DNA of 64,000 nt, taken from Hymenobacter metallilatus. GTDB lineage: Bacteria; Bacteroidota; Bacteroidia; Cytophagales; Hymenobacteraceae. A program made the translations under genes and the position numbers. Location of the stretch: positions 310,001 to 374,000 of the forward strand of contig NZ_RWIS01000003.1 in assembly GCF_003944705.1 (NCBI RefSeq), given 5' to 3'. Below, piece by piece: positions 30,914 to 39,627 of this stretch (positions are counted from its first letter, which is position 1; the number at the start of each line of letters is the position of its first letter). The notes beneath the pieces are model-generated. The model saw nothing but the letters and a program-made list of their open reading frames with translations. It did no database searches and was not told the origin of the DNA.

Positions 30914-31972
30914 ATGAAAATCCTCGTTCTGCGCTTTTCCTCCATCGGCGACATTGTGCTGACTACGCCCGTGGTGCGGGGCTTGAAGCTGCAAGTGGCA
31001 AACGCAGAAGTGCACTTTGCCACCAAGCCGGCCTTTCGGGGTATTCTGGAAGCCAATCCTTACGTGGACAAGGTGCACTGCCTCAATGGGGCGTTGGGGG
31101 AGCTGGTAGCCGCGCTGAAAGCTGAGCAGTTCGATTTCGTGGTGGATTTGCATCACAACCTGCGCACGACCCTCATTAAGGCTCAGCTGGGCGTAAAATC
31201 GGCCAGCTTTGATAAGCTGAACTGGCGCAAGTGGCTGCTGGTGAACCTGAAGATAGATACCCTGCCCCGGGTGCACATTGTGGAGCGGTACTTAGCCGCA
31301 GTGGCCCCGCTGGGCGTGCGCAACGACGGCAAAGGCCTCGATTATTTTATTCCGGCGGCCGATGAGGTAGCCGTGGATGAGGTGTTGCCGCCGGCCTTCC
31401 GGCAGGGGTACGTGGCTTTTGCCATCGGGGCCCAACACGCCACCAAGCGCCTGCCCGTGGAGCGGATCATTGAGCTGTGCGGGCTGCTGCGGCGGCCCGT
31501 GGTGCTGCTGGGAGGCCCCGCCGACGAAACCACCGGCCACGTGGTAGAGCTGGCCTTCGACCAGGGGGCAGCCACCTCGCCGCCCGCGCCCGGCCGCATC
31601 CCCGACAGCCCGTACTACTTCCCTAAGCAGTCAGCAACCACCAACCACCAATCCACACTCATTTACAACGCCTGCGGCCGGTTCAGCCTCAACCAATCGG
31701 CCTCCCTGGTGCGGCAGGCTAGTTTGGTAGTGAGTCACGACACCGGCCTGATGCACATTGCGGCGGCGTTCCGCAAGGAAATTCTGAGCGTGTGGGGCAA
31801 TACGGTGCCGGCGTTTGGTATGTATCCTTACCGTACCGAGTTCCGGGTGCTGGAAGTACAGGGGCTGGACTGCCGGCCCTGCTCCAAAATAGGCTACGAG
31901 CAATGCCCCAAGGGCCATTTTCGCTGTATGCGCGACATTCGCTTCGACCTGGAGCTGCCCGCAGCCCCTTAG
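30914..31972 (+). CDS. Glycosyltransferase family 9 (heptosyltransferase-like)
   Basis: 352 residues from ATG 30914 (MKILVLRFSSIGDIVLTTPVVRGLK), the classic GT9 start; the upstream 19 codons of the ORF track are repeat-flank sequence. VVDLHHNLRTTLI, FAIGAQHATKRLPVERIIELC, VVLLGGPAD and VSHDTGLMHIAAAF are standard. Near residue 240 the phrase KQSATTNHQSTLIYN is encoded by CAACCACCAACCACCAATCC, a low-complexity word found elsewhere in intergenic DNA here, so the loop before IYNACGRFSLNQ looks repeat-expanded. It likely adds a core sugar to lipopolysaccharide. Paralogue of 20308-21336. Confidence 0.92.
   Translation: MKILVLRFSSIGDIVLTTPVVRGLKLQVANAEVHFATKPAFRGILEANPYVDKVHCLNGALGELVAALKAEQFDFVVDLHHNLRTTLIKAQLGVKSASFDKLNWRKWLLVNLKIDTLPRVHIVERYLAAVAPLGVRNDGKGLDYFIPAADEVAVDEVLPPAFRQGYVAFAIGAQHATKRLPVERIIELCGLLRRPVVLLGGPADETTGHVVELAFDQGAATSPPAPGRIPDSPYYFPKQSATTNHQSTLIYNACGRFSLNQSASLVRQASLVVSHDTGLMHIAAAFRKEILSVWGNTVPAFGMYPYRTEFRVLEVQGLDCRPCSKIGYEQCPKGHFRCMRDIRFDLELPAAP
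31628..31660 (+). repeat. Low-complexity CAACCACCAA string inside the GT9 coding region
   Basis: CAGTCAGCAACCACCAACCA and the bases following match, in inverted sense, the intergenic string at 28677-28715 (GGTGGTTGCTGATAGTTGGT). It keeps the GT9 frame open. Confidence 0.55.
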
Positions 31973-32066
31973 CACTGGCCAGCCCGTAACCTCAACAACA
32001 GAACCTGCCCGCTGCGCGTAAGGGAAGGCAGCGGCAACGGGGCCGCGGCAGCCAGAGTATTCGCCG

Positions 32067-32378
32067 ATGAGCTTTTTTGCCTACGACACCCTTACCGAGG
32101 CCATGCAGGATTTGCAGCGGCGCGGCTATACCCAGGATTTCAACCTCTCTAACCAATACCTGCACTGCCCCGGCCTCGACCTGGAGTTGTACCCGCAACA
32201 CTTCCAGGTGCGGGAGGTGTACCGGTTTGAGGGCGAAACCGACCCCGGCGACGAAAATGTGCTCTACGCCATTGAGTCGGACCAGGGAGTGAAGGGGCTG
32301 CTGGTGAATGCCTACGGGGCCTACTCGGAGCCAATTGCCGACGAGCTGATGCACAAGCTGAACCTGCCCGCTGCCTGA
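32067..32378 (+). CDS. Conserved small protein often labelled phosphoribosylpyrophosphate synthetase (function unknown)
   Basis: 103 residues without signal or membrane segments: AYDTLTEAMQDLQRRGYTQDFNLSNQYLHCPGLDLELYP, then FQVREVYRFEGETDPGDENVLYAIES and GVKGLLVNAYGAYSE. Close relatives are frequent in Bacteroidota and carry a probably mistaken PRPP-synthetase label; no PRPP-synthetase motif is visible, so I do not assign that activity. The gene is 3 bases upstream of an OsmC gene, clearly the same transcript, which hints at a link with stress or peroxide metabolism. Confidence 0.8.
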   Translation: MSFFAYDTLTEAMQDLQRRGYTQDFNLSNQYLHCPGLDLELYPQHFQVREVYRFEGETDPGDENVLYAIESDQGVKGLLVNAYGAYSEPIADELMHKLNLPAA

Positions 32379-32381
32379 GCC

Positions 32382-32825
32382 ATGACTGACACTCCCGAGA
32401 AAGCCGTAGTTGTGCGGGTTGGCCCCCAGGACCTGGTAGCCGACATCCGGGCTGGGCGGCACACCTGGCTGGCCGATGAGCCTACCACCGTGGGCGGGCA
32501 GGACCGGGGCCCCACGCCCTACGACCTGCTGCTGTCGGCGCTGGGGGCGTGCACAGCCATTACCCTGCGCCTGTACGCCACCCAGAAAGGCTGGCCCCTG
32601 GAAGGCATCGAAATCAGCCTGAGCCACCAGCGTGTCCATCGTCAGGATTGTGACCAGTGCGAACAGCCCGGCACGATGCTGGAGGAGGTACGCAAGGAGC
32701 TGCGGCTACTGGGGCCGCTGTCGGTGGAGCAGCGGCAGCGTCTGCACAATATCTCCGAGAAGTGCCCCGTGCAGAAAACCCTCGCCAGCGGCGCCCTGCG
32801 CATTGTGACGGTACTGGCCGAGTAA
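32382..32825 (+). CDS. OsmC/Ohr family protein
   Basis: 147 residues. The two redox cysteines typical of OsmC-type peroxidases are present in LLSALGACTAITLRLYA and ISEKCPVQKTL, with GPTPYDLLL before the first. The family reduces organic hydroperoxides using the paired thiols in a dimer. It starts 3 bases after the preceding gene. An extra pair of cysteines (DCDQCEQPG) in the middle is not part of the catalytic pair. Confidence 0.92.
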   Translation: MTDTPEKAVVVRVGPQDLVADIRAGRHTWLADEPTTVGGQDRGPTPYDLLLSALGACTAITLRLYATQKGWPLEGIEISLSHQRVHRQDCDQCEQPGTMLEEVRKELRLLGPLSVEQRQRLHNISEKCPVQKTLASGALRIVTVLAE

Positions 32826-32859
32826 TTATCTTGCCTTTTACACTCATGCTGCCTTCCGT

Positions 32860-33126
32860 ATGGCCCTTTGCACCCACCTCCAGGCTATTGCAGCCATTGT
32901 GCCCGCTCCTGCCGAGCACGTATGTCCGGAATGCGTAGCCCTTGGCGACACTTGGGTGCACCTGCGCGTGTGTCAGGAATGTGGCCACGTAGGCTGCTGT
33001 GACTCTTCCAAAAACCACCATGCCACCCGGCATTTCCAGGCTACGGCCCACCCGGTAGTGGCCTCGGCCGAGCCCGGTGAGCAGTGGGTGTGGTGCTACG
33101 CGCACGAGCAACTGGCTGAATACTAA
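32860..33126 (+). CDS. UBP-type zinc finger protein
   Basis: 88 residues, nearly all one zf-UBP domain: CTHL, then CPECVALGDTWVHLRVCQECGHVGCCDSS, HATRHFQATAHPVV and WVWCYAHE. Cys and His positions match the three-zinc UBP fold known for binding ubiquitin C-termini in eukaryotes; bacterial copies are of unknown role. It lies 34 bases after the OsmC gene on the same strand and may belong to that transcript. Confidence 0.9.
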   Translation: MALCTHLQAIAAIVPAPAEHVCPECVALGDTWVHLRVCQECGHVGCCDSSKNHHATRHFQATAHPVVASAEPGEQWVWCYAHEQLAEY

Positions 33127-33198
33127 GCCCACTAGCCCGTCAGTGGCCTCTGGCTGGTGACCTGTTGCCTGTAGCGGAGCCCACAGCCGGATCTGTGC

Positions 33199-33206
33199 TA
33201 CATTTG
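33199..33206 (+). promoter_or_regulatory. Putative -7 box of the phytochrome operon
   Basis: TACATTTG is a full match to the Bacteroidota TAnnTTTG. It lies 53 bases before the heme oxygenase start; the leader contains a small hairpin GGCTGCT...AGCAGCC (33223-33251). Confidence 0.4.
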
Positions 33207-33259
33207 CTTTTTATCCTGTAAGGCTGCTGTCTGGCAGTATCGTAGCAGCCTGTTCCTGC

Positions 33260-33829
33260 ATGACCTCTGTACCTGGTACCATTGATATTCTGGCGCGTCT
33301 CCGCCAGGAAACCCGTCCGCATCACGATGCCCTGGAAGCCAACGAGTTTAACCAAGCCCTGAAGCGTGGTGCCGCGTCGGAGGCTGGTACTGCTCGTTTT
33401 CTGGGTAAGCTGTACGGCTTTGTCGTGCCGTTTGAACAGGCCTTACGGTCCCGGAGCCATTTGTTCGGGCCCGAATGGGAGCTGGAGCGCCGCTTCCGGA
33501 GCCATTTGCTTCGGCAGGACCTGCCCACTGCCGATACGCTGCCACTGGCCTCCAATTTACCCCCGCTACACACCTGGCCGCAGCTGCTTGGGGCCCTGTA
33601 CGTGCTGGAGGGCTCCACGCTGGGCGGGCAGGTAATTGCCCGGCAGCTGGCTACGGCCGGCGTTTCGGCCCGGGCCTATTTCGGCGGCCATGCTGAGCAA
33701 ACCGGCCCACTCTGGAAATCCTTTGTGCAGCAGCTGGCGGCCGCCGCCACTCCCGCCACTGCCGACGAAATTGTAGAGTCGGCTTCTCTCACGTTTCAAC
33801 GCTTACACCAGTGGATAGAACAGGCATAA
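33260..33829 (+). CDS. bphO: Biliverdin-producing heme oxygenase (bacteriophytochrome-associated)
   Basis: 189 residues, typical for bacterial heme oxygenase. The proximal-His region is RQETRPHHDALEANEFNQAL at about 12-30, and LYVLEGSTLGGQVIARQL is the conserved distal helix. It opens heme to biliverdin, the chromophore that the next gene needs. Its 3' end overlaps the bacteriophytochrome start by 19 bases, strong evidence of translational coupling. The function assignment rests on motif and context together. Confidence 0.92.
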   Translation: MTSVPGTIDILARLRQETRPHHDALEANEFNQALKRGAASEAGTARFLGKLYGFVVPFEQALRSRSHLFGPEWELERRFRSHLLRQDLPTADTLPLASNLPPLHTWPQLLGALYVLEGSTLGGQVIARQLATAGVSARAYFGGHAEQTGPLWKSFVQQLAAAATPATADEIVESASLTFQRLHQWIEQA

Positions 33830-36120
33830 CGCTTACCGATGAAAGCTTGGTGGGGCAGGAAATCACCCTGACTAATTGCGACCGGGAGCCCATTCATATT
33901 CCCGGTCTGATTCAGCCGTACGGGTTTCTGCTGTGCCTGGACGAGCACAGCCACCGCGTGGTGCAAGCCAGTGCCAACACCTGGGAGCTGCTAGGCATGG
34001 CGGCCGAAGAGCTGATTGGGCAGGGGTTGGATTGGCTGTTTGAGCCCGCCCGGCTCATGGAAATCAACGCGCAGCTGGAGCAGTTGCGGGAGGGGCACCG
34101 CCTGCTGGGAGTACGCCTCGATCAGCTGCCTGGGCGGCCTTTCTACAAGTTGATCCTGCACCGCTTCGATGCGCTGCTGTGGCTGGAGTTTGAGCCGGTG
34201 GCAGCTTCTCCCGGCGAGTTGCTGGATATGCCTTCCCTCAACGATGCCCTGGGCCAGATGCTGGCCGCCGTATCAGTGGTGGAGTTTTGCGAACATGCCG
34301 TACAGCAAGTGCGTGCCATTACAGGCTTCGACCGGGTAATGGCCTACCGCTTTGCTGAGGATGAAAGCGGGGAGGTAGTGGCCGAAGCCCGCCGCCCGGA
34401 CCTGGAGTCGTTTTTGGGGCTGCACTACCCGGCTACCGATATTCCCAAGCAGGCCCGGGCCATGTACCTCAAAAACTGGCTGCGGTTTATTCCCGATGTG
34501 GGCTATCTGCCCGTACCCTTGGTGCCGGTGCGCAACCCCAGCAGCCAGCGCCCCCCCGATATGACGTACTCCGTGCTGCGGAGCGTGTCGCCCATTCATG
34601 TGGAGTACCTTCAGAACATGGGAGTAGGTGCCACCATGACCATTTCCCTGATTCGGGAAGGCAAGCTATGGGGGCTGTTGGTCTGCCACCATTATTCGCC
34701 CCGGCTGGTAAGCTACGAGCTGCGCGACCTGTGCCAGTTTATCGGTAAAACCTTTTCGGCTCTGCTTCGCAGCAAGGAGCAGGCCGATGATTTTGCCTAC
34801 CAGGTGCGGCTGCGCGAACACCAGGCCCGGCTGTTTGGCCTGCTGGCTGAGTTTCCCGATTTCCGCACTACCCTCTACCAGCATTTGCCCGTCGTAAAAG
34901 AAATTTTCGACTGTGGTGGCGTAGTGGTAAGTTTTGAGGGGGATATAGGCCTGTGTGGTAACACGCCTACCGAAGCCCAGGCCCGGGAACTGCTGGCCTG
35001 GCTGGACGCACATATGCCGGGCGAGCTGTTTCATACCAGTTCCTATACCCGCCATAACCCCGCTGGCGTAGTACTGCGGGCTACGGCCAGTGGCATTCTG
35101 GCCATCCGGCTCAGCCACAGTCCCGGCGACTACCTTATCTGGCTGCGCCCCGAGGTATTACAAACCGTTACCTGGGCCGGCAAGCAGCAGAAAGCCGAAA
35201 TCCAGAAAGATGGGGTGCTGCACCTCTCACCTCGTTCCTCCTTTGCGGCCTGGAGCCAGTCGGTGGAGAATACGGCCCTGGAGTGGAAGCCCCTGGAAAT
35301 AGACAGCGCTCAGGAAATCCGGCTGCGTATTGCCGATATTCGCCTGCGCCTGTTCAATGAAATACAGGAGCGCGCCCAGGTACTGACTCGTCTGAATGCC
35401 GAGCTGGAGCGCAGCAACGACGAGCTGGACTCCTTTGCCTACGTGGCTTCCCACGATTTGAAAGAGCCGCTGCGGGGCATCCACAATTACTCGGTTTTTC
35501 TGCTGGAGGACTACGCCGATAAGCTCGATGCGGAGGGTATTCACAAGCTGGAAACTCTGGTGCGCCTAAGCCAGCGCATGGAAGCGCTTATCGAGTCCTT
35601 GCTGCAACTCTCCCGGGTTGGTCGTCTGGAGCCCGAGGTGCAGCAGATTGACGTAAACCAAGTAGTGCGGGAGGTAGTGGAAATTTTGCGGCCGCGCTTG
35701 GAGCAGAACGGAGTGCAGCTTTCCGTGGCGCAACCCCTGCCCATTGTGCAGGCCGACCCCGTGCGGCTGCGGGAGGTATTCAACAACTTGCTTACCAACG
35801 CCATGCGCTACAACGATAGTGCCGTGAAAACCGTAGAGGTTGGGGTGGTAACGGATAAGGTTATTGGGCCACGCGGACCGATTGACCCGGCTGCGTATCA
35901 TACCTTTTACGTGCGTGACAATGGTATCGGCATCAATTCTCGCCACCACGAAAGCATTTTCAAGATCTTTAAGCGCCTGCACGGGCAGGACAAATACGGT
36001 GGGGGTACTGGCGCCGGGTTGGCCATTGCAAAAAAAATGATTGAAAAGAGCGGCGGTCAGCTCTGGGTTGAATCTCAACCGCAAGAGGGCGCTACTTTCT
36101 TTTTCTCAGTTCCGAAATAA
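33811..36120 (+). CDS. bphP: Bacteriophytochrome histidine kinase
   Basis: 769 residues from a GTG start inside the end of bphO. PAS (about 18-120), GAF (about 140-300), PHY (about 320-490), HisKA and HATPase follow in order. Cys23 (LTNCDREPIHIPGLIQPYG) is the biliverdin-attachment cysteine of bacterial phytochromes. The GAF carries YPATDIPKQARAMY (usually PxSDIP) and the PHY tongue carries SPRSSFAAW (PRxSF). The H-box is ASHDLKEPLRG near 547 and the ATP lid GGTGAGLAIAKKMIEKSGG. It senses red/far-red light and phosphorylates a response regulator; two lie next to it. Confidence 0.96.
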   Translation: MDRTGITLTDESLVGQEITLTNCDREPIHIPGLIQPYGFLLCLDEHSHRVVQASANTWELLGMAAEELIGQGLDWLFEPARLMEINAQLEQLREGHRLLGVRLDQLPGRPFYKLILHRFDALLWLEFEPVAASPGELLDMPSLNDALGQMLAAVSVVEFCEHAVQQVRAITGFDRVMAYRFAEDESGEVVAEARRPDLESFLGLHYPATDIPKQARAMYLKNWLRFIPDVGYLPVPLVPVRNPSSQRPPDMTYSVLRSVSPIHVEYLQNMGVGATMTISLIREGKLWGLLVCHHYSPRLVSYELRDLCQFIGKTFSALLRSKEQADDFAYQVRLREHQARLFGLLAEFPDFRTTLYQHLPVVKEIFDCGGVVVSFEGDIGLCGNTPTEAQARELLAWLDAHMPGELFHTSSYTRHNPAGVVLRATASGILAIRLSHSPGDYLIWLRPEVLQTVTWAGKQQKAEIQKDGVLHLSPRSSFAAWSQSVENTALEWKPLEIDSAQEIRLRIADIRLRLFNEIQERAQVLTRLNAELERSNDELDSFAYVASHDLKEPLRGIHNYSVFLLEDYADKLDAEGIHKLETLVRLSQRMEALIESLLQLSRVGRLEPEVQQIDVNQVVREVVEILRPRLEQNGVQLSVAQPLPIVQADPVRLREVFNNLLTNAMRYNDSAVKTVEVGVVTDKVIGPRGPIDPAAYHTFYVRDNGIGINSRHHESIFKIFKRLHGQDKYGGGTGAGLAIAKKMIEKSGGQLWVESQPQEGATFFFSVPK

Positions 36121-36124
36121 TATC

Positions 36125-36568
36125 ATGAGCTCAGCTTCTCTCAAGCCCATTTTAGTGGTAGAAGACAGCGCAGAGGATTTCACGGCTCTAGGCCGGGCTT
36201 TCCGGAAACACGCGCTCCAAAACCCCGTGCTCCGGTGCGCCGACGGCGACCAGGCACTGGAGTACCTGCAGGGCTATGGGCGCAATGCCAACTGGCCCTC
36301 AGTATTGCCGGCCATTATTCTGCTGGATTTGAATATGCCCGGTACCGACGGGCGCCAGGTGCTGGAAATAGTAAAACAGGATAGTATACTCAGCACCATT
36401 CCGGTTATCATCTTCAGCACCTCATCTAACTCCCGCGACATTGAGGATTGCTATCAGTTGGGTGCTAACAGCTACCTTACCAAACCCATTGGCTACGCCG
36501 AAATGGAGGAGAAAGTGCGCCTGATTGTGCAGTATTGGCTGGAGGCCGTTGAGCTGCCCGTTGCCTAG
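36125..36568 (+). CDS. Single-domain response regulator (Rcp1-like)
   Basis: 147 residues from ATG 36125; the ORF track start inside bphP was rejected. ILVVEDSAEDF holds the acidic pair, AIILLDLNMPGTDG the phospho-acceptor Asp, VIIFSTSSN the Ser/Thr switch and SYLTKP the conserved Lys. There is no output domain, as in Rcp1-type phytochrome partners. It begins 4 bases after the bphP stop, so it is in the operon and is the likely first phospho-acceptor. Confidence 0.94.
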   Translation: MSSASLKPILVVEDSAEDFTALGRAFRKHALQNPVLRCADGDQALEYLQGYGRNANWPSVLPAIILLDLNMPGTDGRQVLEIVKQDSILSTIPVIIFSTSSNSRDIEDCYQLGANSYLTKPIGYAEMEEKVRLIVQYWLEAVELPVA

Positions 36569-36582
36569 ATGAACCCCCGCCT

Positions 36583-37797
36583 GTGAAAAAAATACTGCTG
36601 GCCGATGACAACGAAATAGACCGGATGCTTTACCGCCGCTTTCTGGGAAAGCAGCTGGGGCACGAGAGTCTGGAGTTTCATGAGGCAACTTCCGGCGAGC
36701 AGGCCATTGCTCTGTATAAGTCGCTACGGCCCGATTGTATGCTGCTGGACTACAACCTGCAGGATATTGACGGGCTAACGGTGCTGGAGCAATGCCGCCA
36801 GCATGCTCCTTCGGAGGGGATGTGCGTGGTGATGATAACAGGCAGCGGCAACGAGAAGCTGGCGGTGCGGGCGCTCAATGGCGGGGCATCCGACTACTTG
36901 GTGAAAGGCCAGTTCGACCGGGAGTTGCTGGCCAAAACCATCACCCATGCCATTGAAAAAACAGAATGGCAGCACTATCAGTCGCGCTACCATACCCAGC
37001 TTCAGGCCATCAATCAGCAGCTCCGGGATTCGCTGACTGAGCTTACTGATACCCGGCAGCAGTTGCAGGTGCGTAACCAGGAGCTGGCAAACACCAACCG
37101 GGAACTGGCCCGCACCAACGCGGACCTGGACAATTTCGTGTATGCGGCTTCCCACGATTTACGCCAGCCTGTTCATAACCTGCAAGGGTTGTTTGATGAG
37201 CTCCGTCGGGTGGCCATCTTTCCCGATCCGGAAGACGCGCAGGTGCTGCGGCTGGTAGATGTTTCCCTGCAGGCCCTCACCACTACTATTACCGATTTGG
37301 CCACGGTTGTACAGGAGCAGCGGGCCACTGGCAACCAGGCGCCCGAGCACGTCAATATTCGGGAGCTGATGGCGGAGGTGGCCAGTTCACTCCGCGCGCA
37401 GATCCGTAGCACCCAGGCCCACATTAGGCTGGAGGTAGAGGAGGTGGAACAGGTTGAATACGTGCGGGCTAACCTGCGGACTATTCTGCAGAACCTGACC
37501 TCCAACGCCCTGAAATACCGCCACCCCGACCGTCGTCCGGAAGTAACTATTCGTACCTGCCTGCAGGCCGGTCAGCCGGTGGTAGAGGTACAGGATAACG
37601 GATTAGGAATTGATATGAGCCGGCACGGAGCCGAGTTATTCCAGTTGTTTCGGCGGTTTCACCCCGGTGTAGAGGGTACTGGGGTCGGCTTGTTTCTGGT
37701 GAACCGCCTGGTGCTCACCGGAGGCGGCCACGTAGAAGTTGACAGCCAGGAAGGGGAGGGAACTACCTTCCGGGTGTATTTGCGCCAGGAGGGCTAG
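36583..37797 (+). CDS. Receiver domain-histidine kinase hybrid
   Basis: 404 residues from GTG 36583. An N-terminal receiver (KKILLADDNEIDRM, CMLLDYNLQDIDG, VMITGSGNEK, DYLVKG; about 1-120) is followed by a coiled coil (LTDTRQQLQVRNQELANTNRE), HisKA with ASHDLRQPVHNLQ (about residue 190) and an HATPase_c (NLTSNALKYRH, VQDNGLGID, GTGVGLFLVNRLV). Phosphorylation of the receiver may control the kinase, so it can relay the signal onward. It lies 14 bases after the single-domain regulator. The downstream target is not in the window. Confidence 0.93.
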   Translation: MKKILLADDNEIDRMLYRRFLGKQLGHESLEFHEATSGEQAIALYKSLRPDCMLLDYNLQDIDGLTVLEQCRQHAPSEGMCVVMITGSGNEKLAVRALNGGASDYLVKGQFDRELLAKTITHAIEKTEWQHYQSRYHTQLQAINQQLRDSLTELTDTRQQLQVRNQELANTNRELARTNADLDNFVYAASHDLRQPVHNLQGLFDELRRVAIFPDPEDAQVLRLVDVSLQALTTTITDLATVVQEQRATGNQAPEHVNIRELMAEVASSLRAQIRSTQAHIRLEVEEVEQVEYVRANLRTILQNLTSNALKYRHPDRRPEVTIRTCLQAGQPVVEVQDNGLGIDMSRHGAELFQLFRRFHPGVEGTGVGLFLVNRLVLTGGGHVEVDSQEGEGTTFRVYLRQEG

Positions 37798-37820
37798 CCT
37801 ATTTTTTCGGAGGACATAAA

Positions 37821-37853
37821 AAAAGCGCCGCTCTGCTACAGAGCGGCGCTTTT
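37821..37853. terminator. Bidirectional terminator between the phytochrome operon and serS
   Basis: AAAAGCGCCGCTCT / AGAGCGGCGCTTTT forms a 14-bp perfect stem with a 5-base loop and A/T tracts on both sides. It lies between convergent genes. Confidence 0.88.
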
Positions 37854-37870
37854 CTGCGTCATCTGGCTAT

Positions 37871-39145
37871 CTATCCAATTCGGCTGAATCCGCAGTAGCT
37901 GTGCAGGGCCGCCGGCAGCCGGATGCCTTCGGGCGTCTGGTTGTTCTCCAGCAAGGCCGCCACAATGCGGGGCAGGGCCAGTGCCGAGCCGTTGAGCGTG
38001 TGCAGCAGCTGGGTTTTACCGCCCTCAGTACGGGTGCGTAGCTTGAGGCGGTTGGCCTGGTAGGTTTCAAAGTTGGAGGCCGAGCTCACCTCCAGCCACC
38101 GCTGCTGGGCGGCGCTCCATACTTCCAGGTCGTAGGTAAGGGCCGAAGTAAAGCCCATATCGCCGCCGCAGAGGCGCAGTACGCGGTAGGGCAGCTCCAG
38201 CTTCTGCAGTAGTCCCTCAATGTGAGCTACCATGCCTTCCAGGGCCGCGTAGCTGTTTTCGGGCTGTGTGATTTGTACAATTTCTACTTTATCGAACTGG
38301 TGCAGACGGTTGAGGCCGCGCACGTGCGCCCCCCAGCTGCCTGCCTCCCGCCGGAAGCAGGGCGTGTAGCCGGTATTGAGAATGGGCAGCTGAGCCGGGG
38401 CAATAATTTCGTCGCGGTAGAGGTTGGTAATAGGCACCTCGGCCGTCGGAATCAGGTACAGGTCGTCGGCGGTGGCGTGGTACATCTGGCCCTCCTTATC
38501 GGGCAATTGGCCGGTGCCGTAGCCGCTGGCCTCGTTCACCAGTATCGGGGGCTGGATTTCGGTGTAGCCGGCTTCCCGGGCCTCATCCAGGAAAAAGTTG
38601 ATGAGGGCACGCTGAAGGCGGGCACCCTGGCCCTTGTACACCGGAAAGCCCGCGCCCGTAATCTTGTTGCCCAGCGCGAAGTCGATGATGTCGTACTGCT
38701 CAATCAGCTCCCAGTGCGGTTTGGCCCCGGCCGGCAGCTCCGGCTTGGCGCCCACTTCCCGTACCACCTCGTTATCCTCGGCCGAGCGGCCGGCCGGCAC
38801 GCTGCTATGTGGCACGTTGGGCAGCTTATACAGGGCCTGCTGCAGCTCTTTTTCCACGTCGGCCAGTTCTTCGGCGTGGGCTTTGGTGTGCTGCTTCAGC
38901 TCGGCCGTGCGGGCTTTCAGGGTTTCCGCCTCCGCCTTGTTGCCGGCTTTCATCAGGCCGCCAATCTGCCGGGCCAGCTCATTGGCTTCAGCCTGCGCCT
39001 GGTCGTGGGCGGTTTGCAGCTCCTTGCGCCGTTGGTCCAGACCCAGAATGGCCTGCACGTCGGCTTCGGCGGTGGCGTAGTGGCGTTTGGCCAGGCCCGC
39101 CAGCACGGCGGCGGTGTGTTCTCTCAGGACGGAAACTTGCAGCAT
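37871..39145 (-). CDS. serS: Seryl-tRNA synthetase
   Basis: 424 residues from ATG 39145 (MLQVSVLREHTAAVLAGLAKRH); the ORF track's 20 extra residues are not family-like. The N-terminal coiled coil that grips the tRNA-Ser long arm is at about 25-105. Class II motif 2 is PCFRREAGSWGAHVRGLNRLHQFDKVE and motif 3 is LNGSALALPRIVAALLENNQ. It charges tRNA-Ser. It is a single gene sharing a terminator with the phytochrome operon. Confidence 0.97.
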   Translation of the reverse strand: MLQVSVLREHTAAVLAGLAKRHYATAEADVQAILGLDQRRKELQTAHDQAQAEANELARQIGGLMKAGNKAEAETLKARTAELKQHTKAHAEELADVEKELQQALYKLPNVPHSSVPAGRSAEDNEVVREVGAKPELPAGAKPHWELIEQYDIIDFALGNKITGAGFPVYKGQGARLQRALINFFLDEAREAGYTEIQPPILVNEASGYGTGQLPDKEGQMYHATADDLYLIPTAEVPITNLYRDEIIAPAQLPILNTGYTPCFRREAGSWGAHVRGLNRLHQFDKVEIVQITQPENSYAALEGMVAHIEGLLQKLELPYRVLRLCGGDMGFTSALTYDLEVWSAAQQRWLEVSSASNFETYQANRLKLRTRTEGGKTQLLHTLNGSALALPRIVAALLENNQTPEGIRLPAALHSYCGFSRIG

Positions 39146-39379
39146 AACAGCAGAAAGGCGAAAAGAATAGGCAAAAGTAGAAGTTTGCCGTTGCAGATAC
39201 AGCACAAATCAACGGCCCTCCGGAATTTAGCGGGCCAGGCACCCTGCCGGGCGAAACGGAACTGTTTGGTTGCAGGTAGGGGTTTCCTGAAAAAGCACCG
39301 CTTTCTAACTGATTGGAGGGCTGTATCCTTTGGCTTCTGTGGCACGTATGCAGGCTAGGCCGCTAAATCTGAAATACGA

Positions 39380-39411
39380 TTTGGCAGTTCCCCGGTATTC
39401 CGCTAACATTG
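39380..39411 (+). promoter_or_regulatory. Putative rho promoter in the 480-base serS-rho gap
   Basis: TTTG (39380-39383), then 20 bases, then TAACATTG (39404-39411), one base from TAnnTTTG. The rest of the divergent gap (39146-39627) holds no gene or repeat that I recognise. The leader to rho would be over 200 bases, which would suit autoregulation of rho, but this is inference. Confidence 0.4.
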
Positions 39412-39627
39412 CACATACAAGCCAGCTCTGGTTGGCGGACCCACTGGCAGTTTTTTCCGCGCCTGGTCTGCACTCCGCTTTTTGCACCAGCTGGTTCCAC
39501 CCACGGTTTTTACTTCTCGCTTTTTTCTGCGTCGGGCGCCGCGCTGCGGCTACCTTCTGTGCCCGGAATGGCCTGTGCTGCCCTGTTGTAGGCTGTTTAG
39601 CCGCCCCCTTTTCGCTCCGCTTCTTAT

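Noticed and set aside
32067-32378. PRPP synthetase activity for the 103-residue protein
   Set aside because: Only about a third the length of real PRPP synthetases and without their PRPP-binding motif; the label appears to be inherited.
38222-39358. 378-residue ORF opposite serS
   Set aside because: Shadow of serS, no motif.
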